64,000 bases of DNA from a bacterium. Its GTDB lineage: Bacteria; Planctomycetota; Planctomycetia; Pirellulales; Pirellulaceae. The position numbers and the translations under genes are program-made. Where the stretch lies: positions 42,394-106,393 of the forward strand of contig WGNR01000008.1 in the NCBI GenBank assembly GCA_016124445.1. The letters run 5' to 3'. Below, one piece after another: positions 38,187-47,050 of the stretch. The notes beneath the pieces are model-generated. The model had not been told where the DNA came from, searched no databases, and saw only the letters and a list, made by a program, of their open reading frames with translations. How positions within the stretch are numbered: the first letter of the stretch is position 1; each line of letters begins with the position of its first letter.

Positions 38187-39872
38187 TCAGAATGGCAACC
38201 CCGTTCCAGGCGATGCATTCGAACTAGAATCGCCGTCCTGGTTAACGGCATCTTTCGGCGGATGCATGCGAATCAACAAGTAGTGCTCGGTACGCGTCGT
38301 ACCGAAATGAACCAGGACCGGGGCTTCGTCCTTAGTCAGGTTGTAGATGCCGGTCTCGAAGACGGTGCCGGTGTTGTCTCCGATGGTAAACGCGCAACGC
38401 TGCGACGTTTTGTCGACACGGCCTTGAACCAGGTAGGTCTTGTCGGTCGAGGTGTTGTAATAGGTTCCACTGATAATCCCTTCGCGATCGACCGCCAGTT
38501 GAATGACGCGATTGGGCGAGGGATCTTGCTCGCTGGTCGAAATCGAAAACGTTCCCAGTGGCAGGAACTCCTGCTGGCCGGCATCGTTGATGCTGGCCGT
38601 ACCGACATCGGCCAGTTGAGCCGCCGATTGGGCATATTCGGCCTGGGTACCGACCTGTTGCCCATTCACGTAGACGGCGTTTTTCTGGTAGACGATATTT
38701 CCGTCAGGACCGTACGCATAAAAAATCGGCCCGGCCCAGTTCCAAGCAGAAGGAAACCAGCCAGTTACCTGTCCCCAACTGGAGTCTGCCCACCAATACC
38801 ATCGGTCATGCTTGCTCCAATCGTTTTGGTAGTACCACGGCTTAAGGTTGGGATGATTTCGTTTCCACGAGGCGCTGCCGGACTGACTGGGATCGAAATG
38901 ATCCTGGATTTTTTGCTGTACTTGGGGATGTGTATTCCACCATTGGCCGAATTGCTGGTTGCTCTTCTTCTGGAAATTTTGGACGTTGCCGGGAAGAATG
39001 GGCTGGCCATTGCCCCAGAAATCGTTGCCAGGCTTACCGCCGCTGATGGCATTCGGAGCTTGGCTTGGCAGGTTCGGAATATTTTGGTTGATATTGCTGC
39101 TGCTAGGCAAAGCACCAGAAGTTGGCTGGGGGCGGTTTAAGGGAGGCTGGCTTTGAATTCGCCCCGAATCTGGATAGTCGCCCCACATTTGCCCGCCGTT
39201 GTATCCCAGACGCTGAGCTTCTCCGGACCAATTCTTCAGGCGATTGAAGTTGTGCGTATTGTTGTCCAACCAATCATTCATCATCGCCGCGCCGCCGCTG
39301 TCTGGCCCGAGCACCTGGCCAAGGCGACCTTGAACCTTGTTGGCGACATCGGGAGCATGCTGAGTCCACACATGATCGTTGGCCAGCGGAACGTTTCCCC
39401 GGTGCAACCCCTCAAAGCTTTGGATATCTCCACTCGCTGGACCACGATGCGAAGGATAGTGCGGGGCAAGCACCGGCATGCTGCCGTGATCGTATTGGTA
39501 TCCGTCGTACGCGCCGCGCTGCGGCAAGATATTTGGAAAGTTGTCTCCGCCGCCAGGGGGGCGAACGTCGTTAGAAGGGAGGCTCACGCCGCCATTGGGC
39601 ATGCGGGCACCTCCCAGATTTCCTCCGCCAAAGTCGCCCGTGTTGATGCCGCTGGCCATGCCGCCCAGCCCTGCGCCTTCAAAGTTGCCGCCGCTGGGCA
39701 AATTGAATCCAGTTCCACCGATCGGCCCTGGCGTCTGGAATCCACCTCCCATACCACCAGGATGATAGCCACCCGCGATGCCGCCAGTATGAAATCCAAC
39801 CGCGTGCACGGTCGCCGGAAGAGCAATCAACCCGGCCACGACCAGGCACCAGGCAATCAGGCTTCGTTTCAT
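38187..39872 (-). CDS. Secreted glycine-rich protein with Trp/Tyr-rich C-terminal region
   Basis: 561 residues from the ATG at 39872 (AAGGA with good spacing; the open frame runs on to 40013). The signal peptide ends near ATVHA/VG. Residues ~25-130 are Gly/Pro-rich and low complexity (GGIAGGYHPGGMGGG...). The centre resembles planctomycete 'mu-protocadherin'-type proteins with N-N-W-x-x-x-H repeats. WWADSSWGQVTGWFPSAWNWAGPIFYAYGPDGNIVY is the typical aromatic block, followed by VNGQQVGTQAEYAQSAAQLAD. The last ~140 residues are a beta-rich domain I cannot name. Likely cell-envelope or extracellular; function unknown. The upstream SnoaL-like gene ends 60 bases away on the same strand. Confidence 0.8.
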   Translation of the reverse strand: MKRSLIAWCLVVAGLIALPATVHAVGFHTGGIAGGYHPGGMGGGFQTPGPIGGTGFNLPSGGNFEGAGLGGMASGINTGDFGGGNLGGARMPNGGVSLPSNDVRPPGGGDNFPNILPQRGAYDGYQYDHGSMPVLAPHYPSHRGPASGDIQSFEGLHRGNVPLANDHVWTQHAPDVANKVQGRLGQVLGPDSGGAAMMNDWLDNNTHNFNRLKNWSGEAQRLGYNGGQMWGDYPDSGRIQSQPPLNRPQPTSGALPSSSNINQNIPNLPSQAPNAISGGKPGNDFWGNGQPILPGNVQNFQKKSNQQFGQWWNTHPQVQQKIQDHFDPSQSGSASWKRNHPNLKPWYYQNDWSKHDRWYWWADSSWGQVTGWFPSAWNWAGPIFYAYGPDGNIVYQKNAVYVNGQQVGTQAEYAQSAAQLADVGTASINDAGQQEFLPLGTFSISTSEQDPSPNRVIQLAVDREGIISGTYYNTSTDKTYLVQGRVDKTSQRCAFTIGDNTGTVFETGIYNLTKDEAPVLVHFGTTRTEHYLLIRMHPPKDAVNQDGDSSSNASPGTGLPF

Positions 39873-39931
39873 CGGCTTTTCCTTCGTATCTCTTCCAGAG
39901 AAACAGATTGATCCGTTTTCTTCTTGCGGGA

Positions 39932-40876
39932 CTATTCCGGTTTGCGAACCAACTGATCTGGCCCAATGCTGGGAATCGACAGGCCATCCACTTCGCGGTT
40001 CACAAGACTCCATTTCAGCTGATCTTCGGAAACCAGCTCAATAATCTGCGTGAACGATGCCCGGCGTCCGTCGACCAGTTTGACCACCATTGGACAACGC
40101 CAGCGTTTTTCATCCATCTGCTCCCAAACCCCTTCGCCGAAACTTCCATCGCCGTCGAATTGCCAGCAGCGAATCGTTTTATGTTCGTTATCCCAACCGA
40201 TTACCTGGGTTCCCGAGACGTCCGGACCTTTGGGTATGCTTGTGCGGTATTCGCGAACGATGAAGTTCCCTCCGTTGGCAAATTGAAACCGGCTGATCAC
40301 CTTCGAGCCGTCCGCGTCGTCCTCCCAGGTGCCGATCAACCATCCCAACTGCTGCCGAAGCAACGTCCCTGGAGTCCGCACTCTCTCTGGAGCAACGTCG
40401 AACTCCTCGACCTGATCGATCAACCACTTGCCATCCTGTTGGACCAGCAAGCCCGAGAATCTCGAGAAGGTAACGCTTTGATCGGAATGCATCAGTTGTG
40501 TCGAGCATTTCACATGGACGACTTCCGCAGAAACTTCGTGAACCTGATTCAACGTGATGACCAACTTGGCCTGAGGATCTTTTTGAAAGAGATCCTGATA
40601 AGCGGCTAGAATCGCTTCGCGGCCTTTGACTTCATCGCCTGAGGTTCCTTGCCGATGAACGGCGTCACTTTCCCATAACGCGGCCATGGCCTGGGCATCG
40701 TGGGCATTGAAGGCCGTTTGCATTTGCTGGATGGCGGCTTGAAGCTTCGCGAGCCGCTGATTCGCGACGTCGGCCGGCTCTGCGGCGTTAATCACGGCGA
40801 AAAGAGAAAATAGCCCGCAGCAACTTCCGATTGCCCCCCAGAAAAGCGTTTTGCCTGCCATGCCTAGCAATCTCAT
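39932..40876 (-). CDS. Secreted SnoaL-like (SgcJ/EcaC family) protein
   Basis: 314 residues. The N-terminal hydrophobic stretch (TLFWGAIGSCCGLFSLFAVINAAEPA) is a signal peptide. Residues ~42-160 form a nuclear transport factor 2-like domain: IQQMQTAFNAHDAQAMAALWESDAVHRQGTSGDEVKGREAI, then FSGLLVQQDGKWLIDQVEE. The C-terminal half (LLRQQLGWLIGTWEDDADGSKV..., NFIVREYRTSI, QVIGWDNEHKTIRCWQFDGDG) is a beta-barrel like those of DUF1579-type proteins that measure 'how the sample was processed'. This two-domain pairing is common in planctomycetes. No catalytic role can be assigned. Probably co-transcribed with the glycine-rich protein gene. Confidence 0.8.
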   Translation of the reverse strand: MRLLGMAGKTLFWGAIGSCCGLFSLFAVINAAEPADVANQRLAKLQAAIQQMQTAFNAHDAQAMAALWESDAVHRQGTSGDEVKGREAILAAYQDLFQKDPQAKLVITLNQVHEVSAEVVHVKCSTQLMHSDQSVTFSRFSGLLVQQDGKWLIDQVEEFDVAPERVRTPGTLLRQQLGWLIGTWEDDADGSKVISRFQFANGGNFIVREYRTSIPKGPDVSGTQVIGWDNEHKTIRCWQFDGDGSFGEGVWEQMDEKRWRCPMVVKLVDGRRASFTQIIELVSEDQLKWSLVNREVDGLSIPSIGPDQLVRKPE

Positions 40877-41045
40877 CCGATGGTCTCCGACCGTGGGTAA
40901 GTTGTGGATATCGCTCCCGAGCTTGCGAAGCTTTCCTGGGTTATGGGAGCCCTTTTTTTAACGCAGCAACCAATATGATTTAAGATCGAAAAGTTTTGCA
41001 ACTTCTCAGTAATCATCGCGTTTATCGAGGATTCTCGCGAAAGAA

Positions 41046-41092
41046 ACGGTAAAAAAAGCCGTTATCGCTTCGCCCTCCGTTGGTTTAAACCG
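41046..41092. promoter_or_regulatory. Small palindromes in the 357-base gap upstream of the ArsR gene
   Basis: ACGG-(9)-CCGT (41047-41063) and the perfect palindrome GGTTTAAACC (41083-41092) lie 140-190 bases before the ArsR start. They could be operators but are far from the gene. Nothing else is visible between 40877 and 41233. Confidence 0.2.
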
Positions 41093-41233
41093 GTTGTTTC
41101 TAATGGGAAAGGTCTACCTGCCGTATTGTGAAGTTGCGCATTATCGGCTTGTGGCATGGCAAGTCGCCGAGAATAATGGGGCCCGATGATTGAATTCAAA
41201 CGGTAGAGAACTGTGCCAGTTAGAAGGCTGGAG

Positions 41234-41563
41234 ATGAACTCCCAGGAAGATCGCTCGCCAGAAGTTCCCGACGCGTCCGAATGTGCCGTCTACCTGAAAG
41301 CACTCGGAGACCCGGTTCGCCTGCAGATCGTCAAGGCGCTGCAAGCTGGCCCACTGAGCGTAACCGACTTGGCCCTTCTTCTGGAAATGGAAATCGCCAA
41401 CATCTCGCATCACTTGCGAGTTCTTTTCCACGCTGACCTGGTAAGTACCCAGCGCGACGGTCGGCACATCTACTACCAGCTTAACTGCGAGTTCCAAAAG
41501 AACAAATCGCGTGCTGCCAATTCGCTCGACTTCGGATGCTGCAAGATTGACTTGCGGAAGTAG
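41234..41563 (+). CDS. ArsR-family transcriptional regulator
   Basis: 109-residue winged-helix regulator from the ATG at 41234 (AAGG six bases upstream; a GTG at 41213 is an alternative). Core: AVYLKALGDPVRLQIVKALQAGPLSVTDLALLLEMEIANISHHLRVLFHADLVSTQRDGRHIYYQLN, the standard helix-turn-helix with the SHHLRVL recognition helix. The classic alpha-3 ELCVCDL metal site is absent. A Cys-Cys pair occurs near the C-terminus (FGCCKIDL), so metal or thiol sensing there is possible. No metal-resistance gene adjoins it; its 3' end meets the converging REC gene. Confidence 0.88.
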   Translation: MNSQEDRSPEVPDASECAVYLKALGDPVRLQIVKALQAGPLSVTDLALLLEMEIANISHHLRVLFHADLVSTQRDGRHIYYQLNCEFQKNKSRAANSLDFGCCKIDLRK

Positions 41564-41569
41564 TGCTAC

Positions 41570-41947
41570 CTAACAATCAGCCGAACCCAAAGCAGCGTTC
41601 ACCGCCGAGATCAATCGACGCCCTTCGTACGGCTTTTGAACGAAGAACCTCGCTCCAGCGTCAAACGCACGCGATTCGTCCTGCAAGCTGGCCGACAGCA
41701 TGATGATCGGAATGCGCCGGGTTTCCGAATCGCATCGCAATTGAACGAGCGTTTCGATCCCGTCCTGATGCGGCATCTGCACATCCAAGACAATTGCTTG
41801 AGGTATGCTGCGGCGCGCGGCCTGAATTCCTGCGTCGCCATCGCTGGCCAAGATCGGCGCGTAGCCAGCCGACCGCAGCCAATACGAAACCCCCTCACGA
41901 ATATCGTGCTCGTCGTCGATAATCAAAACCTTTTTGGAATCATTCAT
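41570..41947 (-). CDS. REC-only response regulator
   Basis: 125-residue single-domain receiver. The acidic pair is Asp11-Asp12, the phospho-acceptor Asp55 (AIVLDVQMPHQDG), the switch residue Ser85 and the conserved Lys105 in FVQKPYEG. No output domain, so it works as a phosphate relay or an allosteric partner. It follows the REC-kinase gene by 39 bases on the same strand, so the two form a kinase/regulator pair. Confidence 0.93.
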   Translation of the reverse strand: MNDSKKVLIIDDEHDIREGVSYWLRSAGYAPILASDGDAGIQAARRSIPQAIVLDVQMPHQDGIETLVQLRCDSETRRIPIIMLSASLQDESRAFDAGARFFVQKPYEGRRLISAVNAALGSADC

Positions 41948-41986
41948 TCTTCGAACCCCTTAAAAATGAAACCTCGCATGATGAAA

Positions 41987-43588
41987 TCAGCAATTGGTCA
42001 GTTCCGGCCTCTCCGATTCCATCGCAACCTGGGAAAGATATTGGTCGAATTCGCTCAGAATATGCTGCCTGGAAACTTGTGGCGACCAGTGTTGAATGAA
42101 CCGTCGCGAGTAGCCAGGGAGCGGGCCTTGCGGGCGATTTCGATTGAATCGAACAAAATCTCGCTCGGCTCGTTGTTCCCACATAGGCATCTCGTTGCTC
42201 TCGATTGGCATGATTAACATCCAGCAGCGAGTAGTTACCCGAAACAGAATATCTTGTCGCCGTAACTGGCAGTTCACGAATCGATCGAAATCATCCGCAT
42301 CAATCTCAGGGATCGATTCATCGAGTACAATCTCTAACGCTCGAAGGGTTGAACTCCGACCACTGCGAAGAGCCAGCCAGCGGGAAAGCACCTCCATCGG
42401 ATCGGACAGCGGAACGGTGAACGAAAATGTACTCCCTTTCCCAACTTGGCTCTCAACGGTCAACTTGCCGAGATTTATATGCGTCAGCCGTTGAGCGATG
42501 TTCAGTCCCAGCCCGAATCCTTGTACGGTCGAGGAAACCTGATCCTTGAGTTGCTCGAAACGTTGAAAAATCAGTTCGAGCGACTCGCGTTCGATTCCAG
42601 GGCCTCGGTCCGTAATCCCGATGCGGACTTCTCCTTCCTCCGGCTGTAGCTTCGCCCAGATCGTAACCGTTTGTCCGGAACGGGAATGCTTGATCGCGTT
42701 GATTCCCAGGTTGGTGATTACTCGAATGGCCTTTTCGCAATCGCAATAAACCTCGGGCAAATCTTGCGGACAATCGATCACTAGTTTTACGCCGTTGATC
42801 GATGCTCGCTCGCGCAGCAAACTCGCCGCGTGCTCCAAAAGCTGACAAGTGCAGGAAGTTCGTCGCCAAGCCCCCAGCAATCCCGATTCGAGTTTGCTGG
42901 CATCGAGAATGTCGTCGACCATGTGGTTCAGATCGTCGGTTCGCAGGGCCACTTTGCCCAGAAGTTTCATTTGCTCCGCTTGAACGCTTCCGGCCATTCC
43001 GTCTCGGATGATCGAAACGTAGTCTTTGATCACTGTGAGCGGAGTGCGTAGGTCGTGCGAAACATTGTCGACAAACTCACGGGCCGTTCGATAAAGTTTG
43101 GTAAGTCGCCGATTCTTTCGCTTGAGTTGCTGCGACTGCACCGTCAAACGCTTCTGACTTTTCTTCAGTCGACCGACCAGGCGTTTTATCTGGTTAACTT
43201 GCTCTTGCCGCTCGATTGCATGCACAATGCCCCGGCCGAGTGAAACACTTGACAATTCATCCTTCTTCCTGAAGTCTTGCGCCCCTGCCGAAAAGATCTC
43301 TTTTTCAATCATGCGATCATCGATCGAGGTTAACACGATGATCGCCGATTTCCCGCAGTGTTCGCGTAGTTGAGAAATGGTCCGGAGGCCGGAACTGTCC
43401 GGGACGTTCATATCGGCGACGATGGCGTCGAAACCTTGCTGATCGAGATACCCGATTGCCTCCGATACGCGAGTCGCCCAGGTAATCTTGAATAGAAACT
43501 GAGACTTCTTGCATTGCCGTTCGATAAGGTTGGCATCGGTCAAATCGTCTTCCAACACCAGAACCTTGTAGACTCTGTACTCATTCAT
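41987..43588 (-). CDS. REC-HisKA-HATPase hybrid kinase with an extra C-terminal domain
   Basis: 533-residue soluble kinase. N-terminal receiver (1-120, phospho-Asp59 in AIVADMNVPDSSG); a coiled coil (about 125-168); HisKA with His178 in VSHDLRTPL; HATPase with N-box NLGINAIKHS, G1 DRGPGIE and G2 GFGLGLNIAQ (to about 395). The last ~130 residues (ALEIVLDESIPEIDADDFDRFVNCQLRRQDILFRVTTRCW cut into short helices and strands) are not part of a standard kinase. Their pattern of a stretch of helices, then LRRQDILFRV, recalls a shrunken GGDEF-type domain without catalytic residues. The receiver-first layout suggests it takes phosphate or a conformational signal from another kinase. Operon with the REC-only gene downstream. 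Confidence 0.9.
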   Translation of the reverse strand: MNEYRVYKVLVLEDDLTDANLIERQCKKSQFLFKITWATRVSEAIGYLDQQGFDAIVADMNVPDSSGLRTISQLREHCGKSAIIVLTSIDDRMIEKEIFSAGAQDFRKKDELSSVSLGRGIVHAIERQEQVNQIKRLVGRLKKSQKRLTVQSQQLKRKNRRLTKLYRTAREFVDNVSHDLRTPLTVIKDYVSIIRDGMAGSVQAEQMKLLGKVALRTDDLNHMVDDILDASKLESGLLGAWRRTSCTCQLLEHAASLLRERASINGVKLVIDCPQDLPEVYCDCEKAIRVITNLGINAIKHSRSGQTVTIWAKLQPEEGEVRIGITDRGPGIERESLELIFQRFEQLKDQVSSTVQGFGLGLNIAQRLTHINLGKLTVESQVGKGSTFSFTVPLSDPMEVLSRWLALRSGRSSTLRALEIVLDESIPEIDADDFDRFVNCQLRRQDILFRVTTRCWMLIMPIESNEMPMWEQRAERDFVRFNRNRPQGPLPGYSRRFIQHWSPQVSRQHILSEFDQYLSQVAMESERPELTNC

Positions 43589-43990
43589 CAGCCACTTGTC
43601 CCTTTTATCGGGAAGCCTGGCGATGGCAGGAAACCGACTGGCTCAGAGAACTGCCAGATAATCTCCTGATCAGACTTCCTATCCCGAATCAACTGTGGCA
43701 AGACCACGACAAACGTCATTCTCGGCCGCGCAACCTGAAGGTAGACCTGCAGTGATCGGCCGCCAGCGATCTAGCACTACGAGTAACCTAGAACAGTTTC
43801 ATTTCGTCGCCGATTCCCGAAGCGAGTTTGCGGAATGGCGCATAGTCGGCAACTTAGGCAACAAAATCCCCGAGGAATTCGGTCCCAAACCCGCCCTGCG
43901 AGGGCATCGCAACCGGCAGACTCGTTACAACTCCTAACAAGAAGATCGGCGTTGGTCGCGCAGAAGCCAGGAGCCCTCCCATAAGGATGA

Positions 43991-44019
43991 TTGGTGCGGA
44001 GAATCAAGATATCTATAAT
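43991..44019 (+). promoter_or_regulatory. Strong sigma-70-type promoter candidate for the kinase at 44258
   Basis: TTGGTG and a perfect TATAAT are separated by exactly 17 bases. The start of transcription would be near 44026, giving a leader of about 230 bases. The 669-base divergent gap (43589-44257) otherwise shows only weak open frames, including 44047-44271 whose stop would overlap the kinase start; I do not call it a gene. Confidence 0.5.
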
Positions 44020-44257
44020 CCGCTTACCATGAATTAGAGACAATCAATGATAGAAGTGGCCCAAACCCAATCTATTGATGACTGCGCACGGAATCTAATG
44101 CGAGGTTTGAGCGATTTGCTACGAATGCCGGGGCAGGCCTCAATAGAATGCGCCGCGTTGGATTTCGATTGCATTGATGTCGCCAAACGATATGCTCTTC
44201 GTTTAGGACGCAGCGAGTTCCATTATTCCCTTCAATCTTCAACGGATTCATTCAGCC

Positions 44258-45364
44258 ATGGCCTCAAATAATCTGGCCAATGAAAAACAGTTCTTGATCG
44301 TCGACGACAGCCTTGCCGACGCACGGGTCATAGAAACGTTGCTGAAGAAGGCATGCCCAGATCCCTTTGGGATTACGCATGCCAACAGTAGTTCTGAAGG
44401 GTTAAGTCAATTGGCCGAAAGGCATTTTGATTGTGTCTTTCTCGACTATCGTCTGGAGGATTCTTCTGACTGGGACTCGCTTGAAAGGATTCGCGCCTCC
44501 GGCAATGACGTTCCTATTATCGCCATCTCAGGCAACGGAAACGAGCATGTCGCGGTCGAGAGCCTAAAGCTGGGCGCGCAAGATTACCTGGTGAAAGGAA
44601 CCCTCACTGTCGAAGCCGTTCAACGAGCACTAAGTAACGCGATTGAGAAAGTTACCCTGGCGCGCAAACTTGCCGTGAGCATGAAGGAACTGCAGGAATT
44701 CACCCAGATCGCATCGCATGACCTGCAGGCCCCACTTCGCAGAATCGCTCAATTGTCGCAGTTTTTACGGGAAGACCTGGGCGAGAAGTTGGATGATCAA
44801 TCTTCTTCGAACCTGCGCATGATCGACGTCAACGCACGGCGACTGCTGGATTTGGTACGCAGCCTGATCACCTATGCGCGGCAAGGATCATTCAAGAATC
44901 CTGGGTTGGAGGTTCATCTGGGAGACGCGGTTCGATCCGCCATGGAAAACCTCGACGTCGTGGTCCAGGAAACCGACGCCAAGATCGAGGTCGGCGACCT
45001 TCCGACGGTTGCTGGGGACCAGACAACGCTCGTATCGCTGTTTCAGAATCTATTATCCAATGCGATCAAGTTCCGCGGGCAATCCCGGCCAGAAGTCCGA
45101 ATCGATGCCAGGCAGGTAGATTCCCATTGGCTGATCTCCGTGGGAGACAACGGGATAGGGATCTCTCAGGAAAACTTGCAGCGTATCTTTACCCCGTTTC
45201 ATCGCCTGCATTCTCAAAGTGAAGTCGAAGGCTCCGGCATCGGCCTGGCGACCTGCAAGAAGATTGTCCAACAGCATGGCGGTAGCATTTGGGCCGAATC
45301 GGAACCTGGGCAAGGAACGACCTTTTGTATTTCCCTGCCAGAACTTGTCCCGGTTTCAGCTTAG
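44258..45364 (+). CDS. REC-HisKA-HATPase kinase (phytochrome-like HisKA)
   Basis: 368-residue soluble kinase. Receiver 1-125 with phospho-Asp63 (CVFLDYRLEDSS) and VKGT lysine; HisKA with His154 in IASHDLQAPLRRIAQL; HATPase with NLLSNAIKF, GDNGIGI and GSGIGLATCKKIV. The HDLQ(A/T)PLR phosphorylation motif is that of the cyanobacterial-phytochrome/Bacteroidetes group, whose partners are small Rcp1-like receivers, and exactly such a receiver gene starts 60 bases downstream. Confidence 0.92.
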   Translation: MASNNLANEKQFLIVDDSLADARVIETLLKKACPDPFGITHANSSSEGLSQLAERHFDCVFLDYRLEDSSDWDSLERIRASGNDVPIIAISGNGNEHVAVESLKLGAQDYLVKGTLTVEAVQRALSNAIEKVTLARKLAVSMKELQEFTQIASHDLQAPLRRIAQLSQFLREDLGEKLDDQSSSNLRMIDVNARRLLDLVRSLITYARQGSFKNPGLEVHLGDAVRSAMENLDVVVQETDAKIEVGDLPTVAGDQTTLVSLFQNLLSNAIKFRGQSRPEVRIDARQVDSHWLISVGDNGIGISQENLQRIFTPFHRLHSQSEVEGSGIGLATCKKIVQQHGGSIWAESEPGQGTTFCISLPELVPVSA

Positions 45365-45423
45365 AACCCAAAAGTCGAAATGAAACATGGGAGCGATTGC
45401 TTGTTAGCCATGCAGGAGAGCCA

Positions 45424-45816
45424 ATGGCCGATAACCACGTGACGATTTTGCTGGCCGAAGACGACGATGTCGACGCAGAGATCCTGAGCCGCACGATGAA
45501 TCGACTTAACGTCACCTATCCGGTGATTCGCGTTGCGGACGGACTGCAGATCCTAAAGGTTCTGCGAGATTCAGCAGACACCGAGCAACGCTTTCTGATC
45601 CTTCTCGACATGAATATGCCGCGAATGAATGGAATCGAATTTCTTGAGGAATACGGCCGCGCCCCCAAGTTGCACCAGAACATGGTTTTGGTCTTGTCGA
45701 ATCTCGATGAAAGCCAGTTCGACTTGAACCCATATCGTCCCCTGATCAATGGATACCTCACCAAGGGGAATTTCCAGGAACGGTTTGTCGACGAATTGAC
45801 CAAGCTTCAGCTTTGA
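45424..45816 (+). CDS. Rcp1-like REC-only response regulator
   Basis: 131-residue receiver starting at the ATG with AGGAG six bases upstream. Acidic cluster EDDDVD (12-17), phospho-Asp62 in LILLDMNMPRMNG, and the Rcp-type end GYLTKGNFQERFVDELTKL. Members of this group accept phosphate from phytochrome-like kinases. Here the partner is most likely the kinase at 44258. The usual 'SSNPxD' loop reads LSNLDESQFD. The 365 bases after it (45817-46181) show only small hairpins and no gene. Confidence 0.9.
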   Translation: MADNHVTILLAEDDDVDAEILSRTMNRLNVTYPVIRVADGLQILKVLRDSADTEQRFLILLDMNMPRMNGIEFLEEYGRAPKLHQNMVLVLSNLDESQFDLNPYRPLINGYLTKGNFQERFVDELTKLQL

Positions 45817-46181
45817 TGATGATTGGTGTTTTTTGCCATCGGATTGATAGGCCAGGCTAGCACGGCAATATCGCGAATTTCTGGCACTTTTTGCGATTTG
45901 AGCCCCTTTGGTCTTGAGAAATCGCAAGCTGATCTGTAGAACTTTTTCTGTGTTTTAAGACGAGATGTGGGGAAGTGATTCCCGGCAGGTTTCTTTTACC
46001 GGCTCGACTGGACGTCACGCTCTTGTCAGTTATGTGACCAACAATTTCTCGGAGATGGGAAGTCTTCGATGATTGTCTGGTCCCACTGACTAAATGCGTC
46101 CAAGACCTTCTTAACGGTAATTATCTTGCGGTTGTGGGTAGAAGGATACCCGCTAATGACGTCAGGAAAGGAAACCATTCC

Positions 46182-46946
46182 ATGCTCGTTTTGTCTCGAA
46201 GTCCCCATGAATCGATCGAATTCCCTGGGCTCGGAATCCGAGTCAAGATTCTTCAACTCTCCAAGTCTCGGGTACGCATAGGCATTGATGCCCCGCGAGA
46301 AGTCGCGGTTCGCCGAGAAGAGTTGCCGCCAGACGATTTCAGTGGGCTGCCAGGCAAGGTTCAATTCGGCAAGACTTGTCCGATCTCGGAACAACTTCGA
46401 ACGGCGATTTCGGCCCTGGAAAAAGTCAAGCGGGCAGCCGAACTCACCGAGTCCGATCACGTTTTCGCCATGCTGACTCGGATCACGCGCGAGCTGAGTG
46501 TGCTCGAAGATCAAGTGGCGCGATTCTCCGAGACGCCCAGCAATCCAGAGCCCAAGCAAATTCGTCGAGCCTTGGTGGTCGACGACAACGAAAACGAAGG
46601 CCGCCTGCTGGCTAGTTTTCTCCGTCTGAAAGACTTTGAAGTCGACGCGGTTACCGACGGGGCCGACGCCTTGAAATACCTGGCGGACAACCAACTGCCA
46701 GATGTCATCTTGCTTGATATGAACATGCCCAAGTTCAACGGAGGCTGGACGGTCCGCGAAATCCGACGCAATAACCGTTTCGATGCCATCAAACTCTTCG
46801 CCGTGAGTGGAATCCATCCAATCGAGTATGGTGTCGAGATTGGCCCCCGCGGCTGCGAACGCTGGTTCCAGAAACCACTCAACCCAAGCAAACTGGTCGA
46901 GGAACTGGTCAGTGATGCCACCTTATCGGCGAACGCATTGAACTAA
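46182..46946 (+). CDS. CsrA-REC fusion protein 1 (RNA-binding regulator fused to a receiver)
   Basis: 254 residues. The frame opens at 46134, but MLVLSR at the ATG 46182 is the canonical first line of CsrA. Residues 1-48 are a full CsrA domain: Leu4 and Arg6 of strand 1, VRIGIDAPREVAVRREEL with Arg45 at the position of the RNA-contacting Arg44 of E. coli CsrA. A one-residue longer loop FPGLGI replaces GDDI. A helical linker (about 60-130, two helices) leads to a receiver (about 132-250) with acidic pair VVDD, phospho-Asp179 (VILLDMNMPKFNG), Lys in WFQKPLNP. CsrA dimers bind GGA hairpins in mRNA leaders. Here phosphorylation of the receiver may gate that. It precedes the CheB-CheR kinase gene by 104 bases and shares all features with the second fusion at 57473. 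Confidence 0.9.
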   Translation: MLVLSRSPHESIEFPGLGIRVKILQLSKSRVRIGIDAPREVAVRREELPPDDFSGLPGKVQFGKTCPISEQLRTAISALEKVKRAAELTESDHVFAMLTRITRELSVLEDQVARFSETPSNPEPKQIRRALVVDDNENEGRLLASFLRLKDFEVDAVTDGADALKYLADNQLPDVILLDMNMPKFNGGWTVREIRRNNRFDAIKLFAVSGIHPIEYGVEIGPRGCERWFQKPLNPSKLVEELVSDATLSANALN

Positions 46947-47050
46947 GTTTCGCACGGGGCAAAACGGCTACCGACCGGCCTCGCATCCCAGGTGATAGAT
47001 CCCGTCAATAACCACATTTTACGGCGGTCCTACTGAGGGTTATCGGTAGC

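Noticed and set aside
43695..43937. 80-codon plus-strand frame in the divergent kinase gap
   Set aside because: Low-complexity composition, no ribosome binding site, no relation to neighbours.
44047..44271. 74-codon plus-strand frame before the kinase at 44258
   Set aside because: Follows a good promoter, but has no ribosome binding site, no recognisable protein character, and its stop lies inside the kinase gene in another frame.
45965..45985. GGGAA-GTGA-TTCCC hairpin upstream of CsrA-REC 1 as a CsrA site
   Set aside because: Its GGA is buried in the stem rather than in the loop, so it does not fit the recognition shape.
46026..46817. 263-codon minus-strand frame over CsrA-REC 1
   Set aside because: Antisense shadow of the fusion gene; the plus strand has the real domains.
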